DNA of 64,000 bases from Ichthyophis bannanicus (GCA_033557465.1 CM066033.1:1301189022-1301253021), one strand, 5' to 3'; shown: positions 9,767 through 20,249, numbered from the stretch's first letter. Translations and numbers: made by a program. The notes: generated from the sequence alone by a model not told the origin.

Positions 9767-12300
9767 CAGTGTGTGCTTGCAGACCCCAGTACTCAGCATG
9801 GGTAGCAGCCATCAGCACAGGCTCCCTTGTGTCAGTGTGCAGTGTGCGCTTACAGACCCCAGTCCTCAGCAAGGGCAGCAGCGGTCAGCACAGAGTCCCT
9901 TGTGTCAGTGTGTGACGTATGCTTACAGACCCCAGTACTCAGCATGGTCAGCAGCCATCAGCACAGGGTCCCTAGTGTCAGTGTGCAGTGTGCGCTTACA
10001 GACCCCAGTACTCAGCATGGGCAGCAGCCGTCAGCACAGGGTCCCTAGTGTCAGTGTGCAGTGTGCGCTTACAGACCCCAGTACTCAGCATGGGCAGCAG
10101 CCATCAGCACAGGGTCCCTTGTGTCAGTGTGTGACATGTGCTTACAGACCCCAGTACTCAGCATGGGCAGCAGCAGTCAGCACAGGGTCCCTTGTGTCAG
10201 TGTGCAGTGTGCTTACAGACCCCAGTACTCAGCATGGTCAGCAGCCATCAGCACAGGGTCCCTTGTGTCAGTGTGCAGTGTGCGCTTACAGACCCCAGTC
10301 CTCAGCATGGGCAGCAGTGGTCAGCACAGGGTCCCTTGTGTCAGTGTGCAGTGTGTGCTTACAAACCCCAGTACTCAGCATGGGCAGCAGCCGTCAGCAC
10401 AGGGTCCCTTGTGTCAGTGTGCAGTGTGTGCTTGCAGACCCCAGTACTCAGCATGGGCAGCAGCAGTCAGCACAGGGTCCCTTGTGTCAGTGTGCATTGT
10501 GTGCTTACAGACCCCAGTACTCAGCATGGGCAGCAGCAGTCAGCAGAGGGTCCCTTGTGTCAGTGTGCAGTGTGTGCTTACAGATCCCAGTACTCAGCAT
10601 GGGCAGCAGCGGTCAGCACAGGGTCCCTTGTGTCAGTGTGCAGTGTGTGCCTACAGACCCCAGTACTCAGCATGGGCAGCAGCCATCAGCACAGGGTCCC
10701 TTGTGTCAGTGTGCAGTGTGTGCCTACAGACCCCAGTACTCAGCATGGGCAGCAGCCATCAGCACAGGGTCCCTTGTGTCAGTGTGCAGTGTGCGCTTAC
10801 AGACCCCAGTCCTCAGCAGGGGCAGCAGCAGTCAGCACTGGGTCCCTTGTGTGATGTGTGCTTACAGACCCCAGTACTCAGCATGGGCAGCATCAGTCAG
10901 CACAGGGTCCCTTGTGTCAGTGTACAGCGTGTGCTTACAGACCCCAGTACTCAGCATGGGCAGTAGCAGTCAGCACAGGGTCCCTTGTGTCAGTGTGCAG
11001 TGTGCTTACAGACCCCAGTACTCAGCAGGGGTCAGCAGCCATCAGCACAGGGTCCCTTGGGTCAGTGTGCAGTGTGCGCTTACAGACCCCAGTACTCAGC
11101 ATGGTCAGCAGCCATCAGCACAGGGTCCCTTGTGTCAGTGTGCAGTGTGTGCTTACAGACCCCAGTCCTTAGCATGGGCAGCAGCGGTCAGCACAGGGTC
11201 CCTTGTTTCAGTGTGCAGTGTGTGCTTGCAGACCCCAGTACTCAGCACAGGGTCCCTTGTGTCAGTGTGCAGTGTGTGCTTACAGACCCCAGTACTCAGC
11301 ATGGGCAGAAGCAGTCAGCAACAGGGTCCCTTGTGTCAGTGTACAGTGTGTGCTTACAGACCCCAGTACTCAGCATGGGCAGCAGCAGTCAGCACAGGGT
11401 CCCTTGTGTCAGTGTGCAGTGTGTGCTTACAGATCCCAGTACTCAGCATGGGCAGCAGCGGTCAGCACAGGGTCCCTTGTGTCAGTGTGCAGTGTGTGCT
11501 TACAGATCCCAGTACTCAGCATGGGCAGCAGCAGTCAGCACAGGGTCCCTTGTGTCAGTGTGCAGTGTGTGCGCTTACAGACCCCAGTCCTCAGCAGGGG
11601 CAGCAGGAGTCAGCACTGGGTCCCGTGTGTGACGTGTGCTTACAGACCCCAGTACTCAGCATGGGCAGCAGCGGTCAGCACAGGGTCCCTTGTGTCAGTG
11701 TACAGTGTGTGCTTGCAGACCCCAGTCCTCAGCATGGGCTGCAGCGGTCAGCACAGGGTCCCTCATGGCAGTGTGCGCTTACAGACCCCAGTACTCAGCA
11801 CGGGCAGCAGCAGTCAGCACAGGGTCCCTTGTGTCATTGTGCAGTGTGTGCTTACAGACCCTAGTACTCAGCATGGGCAGCAGCCGTCAGCACAGGGTCC
11901 CTTGTGTCAGTGTGCAGTGTGTGCTTACAGATCCCAGTACTCAGCATGGGCAGCAGCAGTCAGCACAGGGTCCCTTGTGTCAGTGTGCAGTGTGTGCTTG
12001 CAGACCCCAGTCCTCAGCATGGGCAGCAGGAGTCAGCACTGGGTCCCATGTGTGACGTGTGCTTACAGACCCCAGTACTCAGCATGGGCAGCAGCGGTCA
12101 GCACAGGGTCCCTTGTGTCAGTGTACAGTGTGTGCTTGCAGACCCCAGTCCTCAGCATGGGCTGCAGCGGTCAGCACAGGGTCCCTCATGGCAGTGTGTG
12201 CTTACAGACCCTAGTACTCAGCATGGGCAGCAGCCGTCAGCACAGGGTCCCTTGTGTCAGTCTGCAGCGTGTACTTACAGACCCCAGTACTCAGCATGGG
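9767..12300 (+). repeat. 73-bp minisatellite, about 35 units
   Basis: The unit runs 'cagaccccagtactcagcat', 'gggcagcagc', 'gtcagcacagggtcccttg', 'tgtcagtgtgcagtgtg'. The spacing of 'agacccc' is 73 bp in the first units (9781 to 9854). Because 73 is not a multiple of three, each + reading frame passes through all three phases, and the unit has no stop in any of them. This makes long spurious frames such as 9756-11864 (702 codons) and 11203-12312. Units differ by single bases and a few are shorter. No start context, splice sites or protein similarity support a gene. Confidence 0.93.
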
Positions 12301-12519
12301 TTTCCAGTCTAACAGGAAACTTACTCAAGAGGGGTCAAGGGCCTATGAATGTTCACTGGCTCACAGGCCTCTTGCAGACTGGTGACTGCTGCTACTTGAC
12401 ATAGGTCAGAATGAAAGTCCAGAGAGAAGGGGGAAGGGGAAATGGCCATGTTTCTATGACCCTGTCCACTGTTAATGTGACCCCATTTGGGGTCCCGACC
12501 CCATATTTGGGAACCACTA

Positions 12520-12590
12520 TTTATTTATTTAGACAAATGTGTATACCACCTTATCCTTCAATCACTATGTTAGGGTATTTGAGAAAAGAA
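12520..12590 (-). repeat. LINE-like 3' tail
   Basis: 'ttatttatttagacaaatg' followed by 'gtataccaccttatc' looks like the reversed end of an L2-type LINE (polymeric ttta then a 'ggtataa' motif). It abuts the hAT-like right terminus and may have destroyed its target duplication. Confidence 0.45.
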
Positions 12591-14770
12591 CCCTCTGGAG
12601 AGTTTATGGGTGACTTCAATTCAGAATTCAAATAAATGGCTATAGAACATTTTTTTACTTTAAGTTTGCAAAGATCTCGTTATGTTCAAAAGGAATGAAT
12701 GTTAAACTGGATCAGGGTCATAAAAAACATGATGGCTATTCTGCTTACACCCTAATATTTTCAAGAGTGCAGTCAGAATGGGTAAATGGCTATTTTCAGC
12801 CATGATAAAGAAACAAAGGTGCGCTATTTGCACCCCAGAGCTTGGACAGTAAAAGTGAAATAGGATATTCATTCAAGCAGGGCTACCAGGGATCTGTTGC
12901 TGAGTGACGGCATTGTACTTTCGTGTAGGAGACCTCGGTTTGATTCCCAAAGAAGGCTTCTGTTTCCCAGGCTGGCTGGAGCTGGGGATGCCATGGACAG
13001 GAAGGAGGGTAAATCGTGGTTACTGCACCACAGTGACGCCTAGCAAAGAGTCTTGGGATGCATGGGCATAGCAGATTCTGGAAGGAGTCAGAGGGAAGAT
13101 TATAAAAATGGATTGAAACAGGTAAATGGAAATGAAATCTTGCAGCACCGTAGCCCATCAGAGAGGAAACTCAAAAGCAGCAGGTCCCTGGCCTCTGGAA
13201 AAAGGCAAAAACAGAGGCATCAGAGAGCAAATCCCTGGTTTCATTGCCCTAGGAGTCGATTTCTGTGTAATTCCTAGTGGTGTTCCGTGACTGCTGCAGA
13301 CATTCTGGCTTATGCAGATTGACACAACAAGGTTAGCTGATGTTGCTGAGCTCCACTAATACTCTAAAGGTCTGTCATGACCTCCAGTGAGTACCAAAAA
13401 CAGGGAGAAAGCTGTAAAGCGAGAAACCAAAGAACTCAAGGTATTGCAACAGTGATCCTTCTTTGCAAAAATGTACTTTCCTGTTAAACCAGGTTTGATA
13501 GTGTCTCTCTTAAATGTAGTAGGAAGTATTCGTTAAGTTTATTTATTTATCAAAATGTGTTTGATTAGCCTTCAAACAATAAAAGCACATTGAGGCAGTT
13601 TACAAAGCTAATACTAAAAATATTAAGAAAACCAAACAATAAAACGGCATTGAAGATTTTAGATAAACAGGGGATGAATGAAATAAGCAAAATGAAATCT
13701 TCATTCCTTACCCATGTCGGAAGGTCAGCTCAAAGAACCGTGTATTTGGGGATTTCTTAAACTTTGAAACATTCGTTTTCTGATGCAAATAAAGTGGCGA
13801 AGATTTCCAGACAGCAGTAGCTAAAATAGAAAAGGAAGAACGGCAAAAGATCTCCAAATTAGTACGAGATGGAGGGGCGACAGAGAAGCTTGGGAAGACT
13901 TCACACTCCAGGAAGGGAAGAAGGGGATCTGACAATCACTAGCATGAAAAGCCAAAATCAGAATCCTGAATGTGATTCTGGACAAAACCAGAAGCCAGAG
14001 ATGAGCGGCAGGAAGTGGGGTTACACAATCATACCTGCGAGCTTCTGGCAAAAGCTTTACTGCTGGGTTTTGGCTGTTTGATGGCTACTAATATCTTTAT
14101 TCAGTATGCTGGTATACCACTGTCACATTAACCATGGTGAAGACTGATATAAATGGCACTGTTAGGGACACAGATTGGATGGACCATTGGCCCTTAGCTG
14201 CCACTATGTACTGTGCTACGGTGTATTTCAGGCAGCCATGTAGAAAATTGGAGCATTGAGATGACTGAGCAGGAGAAGGCACCTGATAGTTTCTATCTAC
14301 CATCCACTCTGCTTGCTGAGAAACTGATGCCCTATGGCCAGGTACCTTGATAACCTATGACCAGTTCATGTCCTCCAGTCGGCATTCTTAGGTGGGCTTT
14401 GTTTACATTGTTAAATGCAAGCTTAATTTGACATTTAACAGTTAAACAAGTGATAAACAGTTCTTTATCTATCGATTGCTTATACTTGCTTTTTTCTCTT
14501 CACTGTTGCTGATCCTTCCTGCAGCCCTTATTTGCAATGTGATAACTGAAGTTACTTGGCTGGCAGTTGCATAGACTAAGATATTCCACACCCACCCACA
14601 TGATTCAAACAAATAAAACAGTGAATCAACTAGTCCTGGCAAGAGTGGCCAAGACCCATTCAGATGTATCCAGCCTCCCTTCTTTACACAACCACCTCCG
14701 GTTGAAAGGAAGGGAGGGTACTTCTCTTGTCCTATTCGGCATCTGTCCCACTAGCTAGGACATATCCCAA
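12591..14770. other. Mostly unassigned; LINE-tail-like piece at 13530-13640
   Basis: No gene recognised. 13530-13640 ('tttatttatttatcaaaatg', 'gaggcagtttacaaagc') resembles a reversed L2-type 3' end. The frames between 13050 and 14300 are short and overlap on both strands, which argues against coding. Confidence 0.35.
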
Positions 14771-14935
14771 TATCTCCAGGAACAAGCAGGAATGTAGTCT
14801 TCACATATGGGTATCGTTGGCACTGACGGAGCCCACACGGGAACGCTCCCCAGCGTCCAATAGGAAAGCTTTTGGGAGCATCCCACAGAGCCTGCGTGAG
14901 GCCTTCCCGCCTTTCCCAACTGTCCCTCTTGAGTT
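14771..14935 (+). repeat. DIRS copy 1 left inverted terminal repeat
   Basis: Starts 'tatctccaggaacaagcagg' and runs to 'cctttcccaactgtccc'. Its reverse complement recurs at 20250-20436, slightly longer at the outer end. It is nearly identical to 30479-30640. Confidence 0.9.
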
Positions 14936-15301
14936 CTTCGTTTTCCGTGGAGTCGACAGGTCGCACATCCTGTCACCGCAGAAAATATTCCCGTTTATTC
15001 TTCTTTTTTGTGGTCGCGTCTGCCTTCCTTCGACGCTGCACCGGTACCGCCGGGTTCTTCTTTCCTTTTCTAAAAAAAATCAAAACTTTCTTCTGGAATT
15101 TCGTCCAGCTACTTTTTCCTTCAGGTGCCACGCGCCATTTTGGGCACTAGGCACAATTTTCCCTCTAACCTGTAAAAACCTGCTTCGGGTTTTAAAAGGT
15201 GTTCTAAGTGTGGCAGTACCATCTCCGTCACCAACACCCATGAGTGGTGCCTCAAATGTTTAGGTCCTGACCACTCTATTTCAGAGTGTGTTGCCTGTGG
15301 G

Positions 15302-16993
15302 ATGATGTCGAAGAGGGGTCGGCAAAACCAAGCTGCTAAACTTAGCACCCTTTTTTCCTCCGATACAGCGTCTGTGGCATCGACGTCTTCCAGGGCTTCG
15401 TCTTCCTCCCATGGATCTCAGGTAACTAAACATAAATCTGGCCGGTCCTTAAAGGGTAGATCTCCTTCCAAGCATCGAGATGCCTCTGGCGTTGCCCTTG
15501 AGGGACTTGTACCGGCAAAATTGCCCCAGCGGGAGGCTTCGGCTTCCAAAGCACTAACGGGGCTCCAGGATGTTCTCGAGGCCCCAACCTCGGCAGAACT
15601 ACTGGTGCCATGCTCTGGGGTACCGGCTGCTTCATCCGGAACTGATACCCAAGCATCGTCAGCGTCGATAGACCAGAGATTCTTGGCTATTGAACGCAGT
15701 CTGGTGGCTCTTCTCATGGCCTCGATGCCCTTGAAACCACTTCAGACAATTCAATCAGTACCGGCACCGACTGCTTCGACATCGGCAGGTATTCTACCAG
15801 GAACGAGTCAAGCTTATCCATCCGGTATCGACAAGTTGGTACCGGACCCCTCCGACACCGACTTCGATTGGTACCATTATCGTGCCTTGCACGATCATCC
15901 GGATTGGAGATACTTTGAATCCTCGGATGAGTCTGAAGACTCTGAAAGCTCTGCTGATACCAGAGTACTTCCCGAGGAATCTTCTTCTCCTCAGCGTAGG
16001 ATGTCTCCTCCAGAGGATATGTCCTTTCAGGATTTTATCCGAGATGTGGCTCGAGGTCTTTCCATCACAGTGGCTCCTGAAAAAGAGCCTAGGGCAAAGG
16101 AATTGGAAATCCTGCAATACCCTAAAGCTGCCAAGGAGGCAGCTACTTTACCTATTCATGAGATCCTGCATGATCTCATGTTAAGGATGTGGGAAACACC
16201 TCTAACCACTTCTCACTCTCGAAGGCTCGACACCATGTATCGAGTTCCTCCTTGTCCTGGTTTTCAAAAAACTCAGCTACCACACCATTCCATGGTGGTG
16301 GAATCAGCTATGAGAAGGATCAAGAGTGCAAAAAGACATGCATCTAATCCTCCAGGACGTGAGTGTAGGACTCTTGACGCCTTTGGACGTCGAACCTTCC
16401 AGGCTTCCATGCTTTCTGCCAGGATCAGTTCCTATATATTATATATGGGAATGTTCCTTAAGGAGGTCACCGGAGATTTAGAGTTTATGAGCTCTCTCCT
16501 TCCTGATGATAAGAGGCAGGATTACCTTGCACTTGTCAAACATGCTCAGGATGTTTCCAAGTTTGTAAATCGTGCAGCCTTTGACTGCTTTGAGTGCATA
16601 AGCAGAACCTCTGCTATTGCCATAAGTGCACGTAGGATTGCCTGGCTCCAGGCATCTGACTTGGAATTTTGGGAACAGGACAAACTGGGGAATATTCCTT
16701 GCACAGGAGAGAATCTCTCTGGCAAGAATTGTCAGGAAAAAGCTAATGAGATAGATGCTGACAATATCACCCTGGATAGATTGTCTAAATCTACAGCTGA
16801 TCCTGCAAGGAAAAAATCCTACAAGAAACCATTCTTCAGTAAGAAGAAGAAGCTTTACCCCTCCTATACCCAACAGGGACATCGTTTAGGTCAGTCTGCC
16901 CAAAAGGGACAGCAGCAACAGCCTAGGCAAAGAAAATCAAAAGCTGATAAGCCTCAACCTGCTCAGCAGACTCAGCCTCCACAGGGGCTTTGA
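15302..16993 (+). CDS. DIRS copy 1 gag-like ORF1 (563 aa)
   Basis: Structural protein of a DIRS element, expected to package the element RNA. The frame is already open from 15176; it includes an upstream zinc-binding stretch (15188-15301) with the spacing C-x2-C, H-x2-C-x2-C, H, C-x2-C, but no ATG lies before 15302. In copy 2 the equivalent frame has an ATG at 30853, so copy 1 has probably lost its start. After a Ser-rich region (about residues 1-60) and an Ala/Pro-rich middle comes a conserved core from about residue 225 (MSPPEDMSFQDFIRDVARGL) to about 480 and a Lys/Gln-rich basic tail likely to bind nucleic acid. It ends just where the RT frame begins, suggesting overlapping or recoded translation. 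Confidence 0.85.
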   Translation: MMSKRGRQNQAAKLSTLFSSDTASVASTSSRASSSSHGSQVTKHKSGRSLKGRSPSKHRDASGVALEGLVPAKLPQREASASKALTGLQDVLEAPTSAELLVPCSGVPAASSGTDTQASSASIDQRFLAIERSLVALLMASMPLKPLQTIQSVPAPTASTSAGILPGTSQAYPSGIDKLVPDPSDTDFDWYHYRALHDHPDWRYFESSDESEDSESSADTRVLPEESSSPQRRMSPPEDMSFQDFIRDVARGLSITVAPEKEPRAKELEILQYPKAAKEAATLPIHEILHDLMLRMWETPLTTSHSRRLDTMYRVPPCPGFQKTQLPHHSMVVESAMRRIKSAKRHASNPPGRECRTLDAFGRRTFQASMLSARISSYILYMGMFLKEVTGDLEFMSSLLPDDKRQDYLALVKHAQDVSKFVNRAAFDCFECISRTSAIAISARRIAWLQASDLEFWEQDKLGNIPCTGENLSGKNCQEKANEIDADNITLDRLSKSTADPARKKSYKKPFFSKKKKLYPSYTQQGHRLGQSAQKGQQQQPRQRKSKADKPQPAQQTQPPQGL

Positions 16994-18917
16994 CTCCTAT
17001 CTAGAGAACTTTGTCTTCCTGGCCCTAAACGGCCCAGAACCCTCCACCATCCCAGGAAGGTTATGTCATTTTTCCCCCAGATGGCAGCAGATAACAGCAG
17101 AAAGTTGGACTCTGTCCATTGTAAGAGAGGGATACAAGCTTCACTTCCTCAGCATGCCCCCTCCTACAAGGGTAAGACAGCTCAATTCTCAGACCTCTCT
17201 CAATGCCCAGTTAGGTCAAGAGGTCACTTTGCTTCTTGCCCAAGGGGCAATAGAAGAGGTACCTATTCCCCAACAGGATACAGGGTTCTTCTCCCCCTTT
17301 TTCCTTATCCCAAAGAAAACAGGAGGACGCAGACCCATTTTGGACCTCAGAGAATTGAACAAATTCCTGTTCAAAGAGAAGTTCAAAATTATTTCTCTGG
17401 GAACTCTGCTGCCATACCTTCAGAATCAGGATTGGCTTTGTTTTCTAGATCTCAAGGATGCGTACACTCATGTTCTCATCCATCCTACTCACCGAAAGTT
17501 TCTTCGCTTTCTATTTCAAGGGAAGCACTACCAATACAGAGTTCTTCCTTTTGGCCTGGCCTTGGCACCAAGGGTGTTTACAAAATGCATGTCTGTGGTG
17601 GCAGCATTTCTTCACACCTTGGGAATATTTGTCTTCCCTTACTTAGACGACTGGCTCATTCGAGCCCTGTCAGAGCCAGAGGCCAGGATTTCTCTATCTC
17701 GCACAATGCGTATCCTTCAGTATTTGGGACTTGTCATAAACTTCCCAAAATCCAATCTAGCTCCCACTCAGTCTCTAGAGTTTATAGGAGCTCTGCTGGA
17801 TACCAGACAGACAAGGGCCATTCTTGCAGAGCCCCGCTGCCTTCGCATTTTGCACTTAGATTCCCAAGCAGTGCTAAAGCCTCACCTCACTGCTCGGGAA
17901 ATGTCACAATTGCTAGGCCACATGGCATCCACCGTGCATGTGGTTCCTTATGCTCGCCTCCATATGAGGGCAGCCCAGTGGACTTTATCCACTCAATGGA
18001 CTCAGGCATCAGGTTGCCTGTCAGACAAAATAACAAACACGGATCATCTTATTTTGTCCCTCCAATGGTGGCAGTCACCCCAAAATCTTTTGGTGGGGTC
18101 CCCTTTCCAACAACCCCCACCCCAAGCCACTCTGACAACAGATGCCTCACAGGTGGGTTGGGGAGCTCACCTGCAAGGCCTCTCTACCCAGGGTACCTGG
18201 ACTCCACAGGAGACCTATCTACACATCAATCTCCTGGAACTCAGAGCAATCTTCCTTGCTCTTCGAGTATTCCACACCCAGCTCAGCTACAAGACAGTCC
18301 TAGTTCAAACAGACAATCAGGTAGCCATGTTCTATGTGAACAAGCAGGGCGGAACAGGCTCTCTGTCGCTCTGCAACGAAGTTTTGCGACTATGGGCCCT
18401 CGCCAGAGAGCATAAGATTCATCTCCTTGCGGTGTATCTTCCAGGCATTCAAAACTCTTGGGCAGACAGACTCAGTCGAGTTCTGCTTCCACGCGAATGG
18501 TCTCTCCATGTAGACCAGGTGGCAAAAATATTTCAAATTTGGGGAACCCCGGACATAGACCTCTTCGCAAGTCCGCTGAATGCCAAACTTCCCCGGTTCT
18601 GTTCCAGAATTCCGGCTCAGGGTTGTCAGGCCAGGGATGCTTTCCTCCTCCATTGGGGTCAGGACTTCCTGTATGCCTTTCCACCCATTCCCCTAATTCC
18701 CAAAACCCTGTTCAAGCTTCAGAGAGACAGAAGCCATATGATTCTCATAGCTCCACATTGGCCACGGCAAGTGTGGTACCCTCTGCTTCTACATCTCTCT
18801 CAAGCTCCGCCTCTGGAGTTAGGATCTGCTCCAGATCTCCTGTCTCAGGAGGACGGAATGTTATGGCATCCCAATCCCCAATCTCTGCATCTCAGGGCCT
18901 GGTTGCTGAAAGCCTAG
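16989..18917 (+). CDS. DIRS copy 1 reverse transcriptase-RNase H
   Basis: Copies element RNA into DNA and removes the RNA strand. The frame is open upstream of the first ATG (17154); the conserved 'FLALNGPEPSTIPGR' stretch shows that the protein starts earlier, so the start is uncertain and the boundary given is the point where gag ends. RT motifs: FLIPKK and PILDLRELNKFL, catalytic LDLKDAYTHV, the LPFGLALAPRVFTK stretch and YLDD in FPYLDDWLI. RNase H follows with LTTDASQVGWG (Asp), LLELRAIFLAL (Glu) and QTDNQVAMFYVN (Asp). The C-terminal part with IAPHWPRQVWYPLLL is a usual DIRS pol extension. All catalytic acidic residues I can identify are present. Confidence 0.92.
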   Translation, partial: FDSYLENFVFLALNGPEPSTIPGRLCHFSPRWQQITAESWTLSIVREGYKLHFLSMPPPTRVRQLNSQTSLNAQLGQEVTLLLAQGAIEEVPIPQQDTGFFSPFFLIPKKTGGRRPILDLRELNKFLFKEKFKIISLGTLLPYLQNQDWLCFLDLKDAYTHVLIHPTHRKFLRFLFQGKHYQYRVLPFGLALAPRVFTKCMSVVAAFLHTLGIFVFPYLDDWLIRALSEPEARISLSRTMRILQYLGLVINFPKSNLAPTQSLEFIGALLDTRQTRAILAEPRCLRILHLDSQAVLKPHLTAREMSQLLGHMASTVHVVPYARLHMRAAQWTLSTQWTQASGCLSDKITNTDHLILSLQWWQSPQNLLVGSPFQQPPPQATLTTDASQVGWGAHLQGLSTQGTWTPQETYLHINLLELRAIFLALRVFHTQLSYKTVLVQTDNQVAMFYVNKQGGTGSLSLCNEVLRLWALAREHKIHLLAVYLPGIQNSWADRLSRVLLPREWSLHVDQVAKIFQIWGTPDIDLFASPLNAKLPRFCSRIPAQGCQARDAFLLHWGQDFLYAFPPIPLIPKTLFKLQRDRSHMILIAPHWPRQVWYPLLLHLSQAPPLELGSAPDLLSQEDGMLWHPNPQSLHLRAWLLKA

Positions 18918-19954
18918 AACTTCATGGCCTTAACCTTTCTCAGCAGGTAAAGGATATCCTTTATGCTTCCAGGAAACCTTCCACAAGACGCTCTTATGCT
19001 TTCAAGTGGAAAAGGTTTGCCATATGGTGCTCGCAGAATGGTCTTGACCCTCTTGCGATACCTCTGGAATCATTACTGGAGTATATCCTTCATTTGTCTA
19101 ATACCGGGCTTAAGACCAATTCAGTGAGAGTTCATTTGAGTTCTATTGCAGCTTCTTTCAAGCCTCTGAATGGACAACCTATTTCCTGTCATCCTCTCAT
19201 AGCGAGATTTATGAGAGGCCTTCTTTTAACTAAGCCTCCCATTAAGCCACCACCGGTGGCATGGGACTTAAATCTAGTTCTTGGGCAGCTCATGAAGCCG
19301 CCTTTTGAACCGTTAGCTACTACCTCTTTGAAATTCCTTTCCTGGAAGGTCATCTTTCTTATTGCAATCACATCAGCACGCCGCATCAGTGAATTGCAAG
19401 CATTGGTGGCTGATCCTCCTTATACAAGGTTCCATCATGATAAGGTAGTCCTTAGGACTCATCCACACTTTATGCCAAAGGTGGTGTCACCTTTTCATTT
19501 AAACCAAGCGGTTTACCTTCCTGTATTCTTCCCAAGGCCTCACGCCTCAAATGCAGAAAGGAATCTTCATACTTTGGATTGTAAAAGAGCTTTAGCTTTT
19601 TACTTGCAAAGAACTCAGCAACATAGAAAGTCCTCTCTACTTTTTGTTGCTTTTGATCCTAGTCATTTGGGACTTCCAGTCTCCAAGAGAACACTGTCCA
19701 ACTGGATTGCACAGTGTATGTCTTTTGCCTATGAGAGTAAAAATCTTCCTTTGGAAGGCCATGTCACAGCTCACAATGTGAGGGCAATGGCAGCCTCTAT
19801 GGCTCATCTTCACTCTGTGTCTATTGACGACATCTGTCGAGCAGCTACTTGGGCCTCGGTTCATACCTTCACAGCCCATTACTGCTTAGACAAGGACCCC
19901 CGCCGGGATGCCTTGTTTGTTCAGGCTGTTCTTCAACACCTGTTCCATACTTAA
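18458..19954 (+). CDS. DIRS copy 1 tyrosine recombinase
   Basis: Integrates the circular DNA copy by strand exchange. The 498-residue frame overlaps the RT-RNase H end by about 460 bp, a normal DIRS arrangement; the real start may lie further inside, since the first 150 residues are the shadow of the overlapping frame. From about residue 165 the core-binding part reads KPSTRRSYAFKWKRFAIWC. The catalytic set is visible: Arg in TSARRISELQAL, His and Arg in TAHNVRAMAAS, Trp in ATWASVHTF, and the nucleophile Tyr in TAHYCLD. The frame is uninterrupted and stops before the internal complementary region. Copy 2 carries a frameshift here. Confidence 0.92.
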   Translation: MGRQTQSSSASTRMVSPCRPGGKNISNLGNPGHRPLRKSAECQTSPVLFQNSGSGLSGQGCFPPPLGSGLPVCLSTHSPNSQNPVQASERQKPYDSHSSTLATASVVPSASTSLSSSASGVRICSRSPVSGGRNVMASQSPISASQGLVAESLELHGLNLSQQVKDILYASRKPSTRRSYAFKWKRFAIWCSQNGLDPLAIPLESLLEYILHLSNTGLKTNSVRVHLSSIAASFKPLNGQPISCHPLIARFMRGLLLTKPPIKPPPVAWDLNLVLGQLMKPPFEPLATTSLKFLSWKVIFLIAITSARRISELQALVADPPYTRFHHDKVVLRTHPHFMPKVVSPFHLNQAVYLPVFFPRPHASNAERNLHTLDCKRALAFYLQRTQQHRKSSLLFVAFDPSHLGLPVSKRTLSNWIAQCMSFAYESKNLPLEGHVTAHNVRAMAASMAHLHSVSIDDICRAATWASVHTFTAHYCLDKDPRRDALFVQAVLQHLFHT

Positions 19955-20073
19955 TCAACTCCTACCCATCATCCCTGTTAGGATGCCAGAGATCCATGGG
20001 GGGAAGTGGAGCCCTTTCACAAGGGCACACAACTTTTGGGGTTTCTCCTTGGCATCTGCAGCTAGGGAGTCCC

Positions 20074-20170
20074 CATATGTGAAGACTACATTCCTGCTTG
20101 TTCCTGGAGATAGCATAGTTATTCACCTGTAACAGGTGATCTCCGGGAACAGCAGGAATTTAGTCTTCAC
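20074..20170. repeat. DIRS copy 1 internal complementary region
   Basis: Contains the reversed outer edge of the left repeat ('tgcttgttcctggagata') joined to the reversed outer edge of the right repeat ('cacctgtaacaggtgatctc'). It is thought to serve as the template to complete the ends and circularise the element. It is itself near-palindromic. Confidence 0.88.
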
Positions 20171-20249
20171 AACCCACCCACCTCCCCTAGGAGTTGTATC
20201 TCTCTATCTCTCTCTTTCTCTCCTTCCCTCTCTCTCTCTATAAACTCAA
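20171..20249 (+). repeat. C/T-rich spacer of DIRS copy 1
   Basis: Short (ct)n-rich tract between the internal complementary region and the right repeat; the same spacer occurs in copy 2 at about 35880-35965. Confidence 0.6.

Larger units (their letters stand above)
8806..12519. mobile_element. hAT-like inverted termini enclosing LTR and minisatellite
   Basis: The left end 'cactgctttccaaac' with following 'catgacccca' is mirrored at the right end, which reversed reads 'tagtggttcccaaat' and 'aaatggggtcacat'. Similarity continues inward: 'agcagaagtagcagcagc' near 8930-8950 against reversed 'aagtagcagcagtc' near 12385-12400. This gives imperfect terminal inverted repeats of about 130-150 bp. The 'ggggtcgggacccca' motif is typical of hAT ends. 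No transposase frame is visible and no 8-bp duplication is preserved, so family and exact ends are tentative. Confidence 0.5.

Noticed and set aside
9756..11864. 702-codon open frame as a Cys/Gln-rich repeat protein gene
   Set aside because: All three + frames are open because the 73-bp unit lacks stops; there is no start context, splice signal or protein similarity.
9767..12300. CRISPR array
   Set aside because: Units are head-to-tail without unique spacers, and the genome is eukaryotic.
11203..12312. 369-codon open frame as a second gene
   Set aside because: Same minisatellite in another phase.
17063..18415. 450-codon + frame overlapping DIRS RT
   Set aside because: Shadow of the RT-RNase H frame; low-complexity Ser/His-rich product and no motif. 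The same shadow occurs in copy 2 (33157-34098).
18458..19954. Phage integrase or bacterial contamination
   Set aside because: The recombinase sits in a DIRS element with RT-RNase H and inverted repeats, and a sister copy occurs in the same window.
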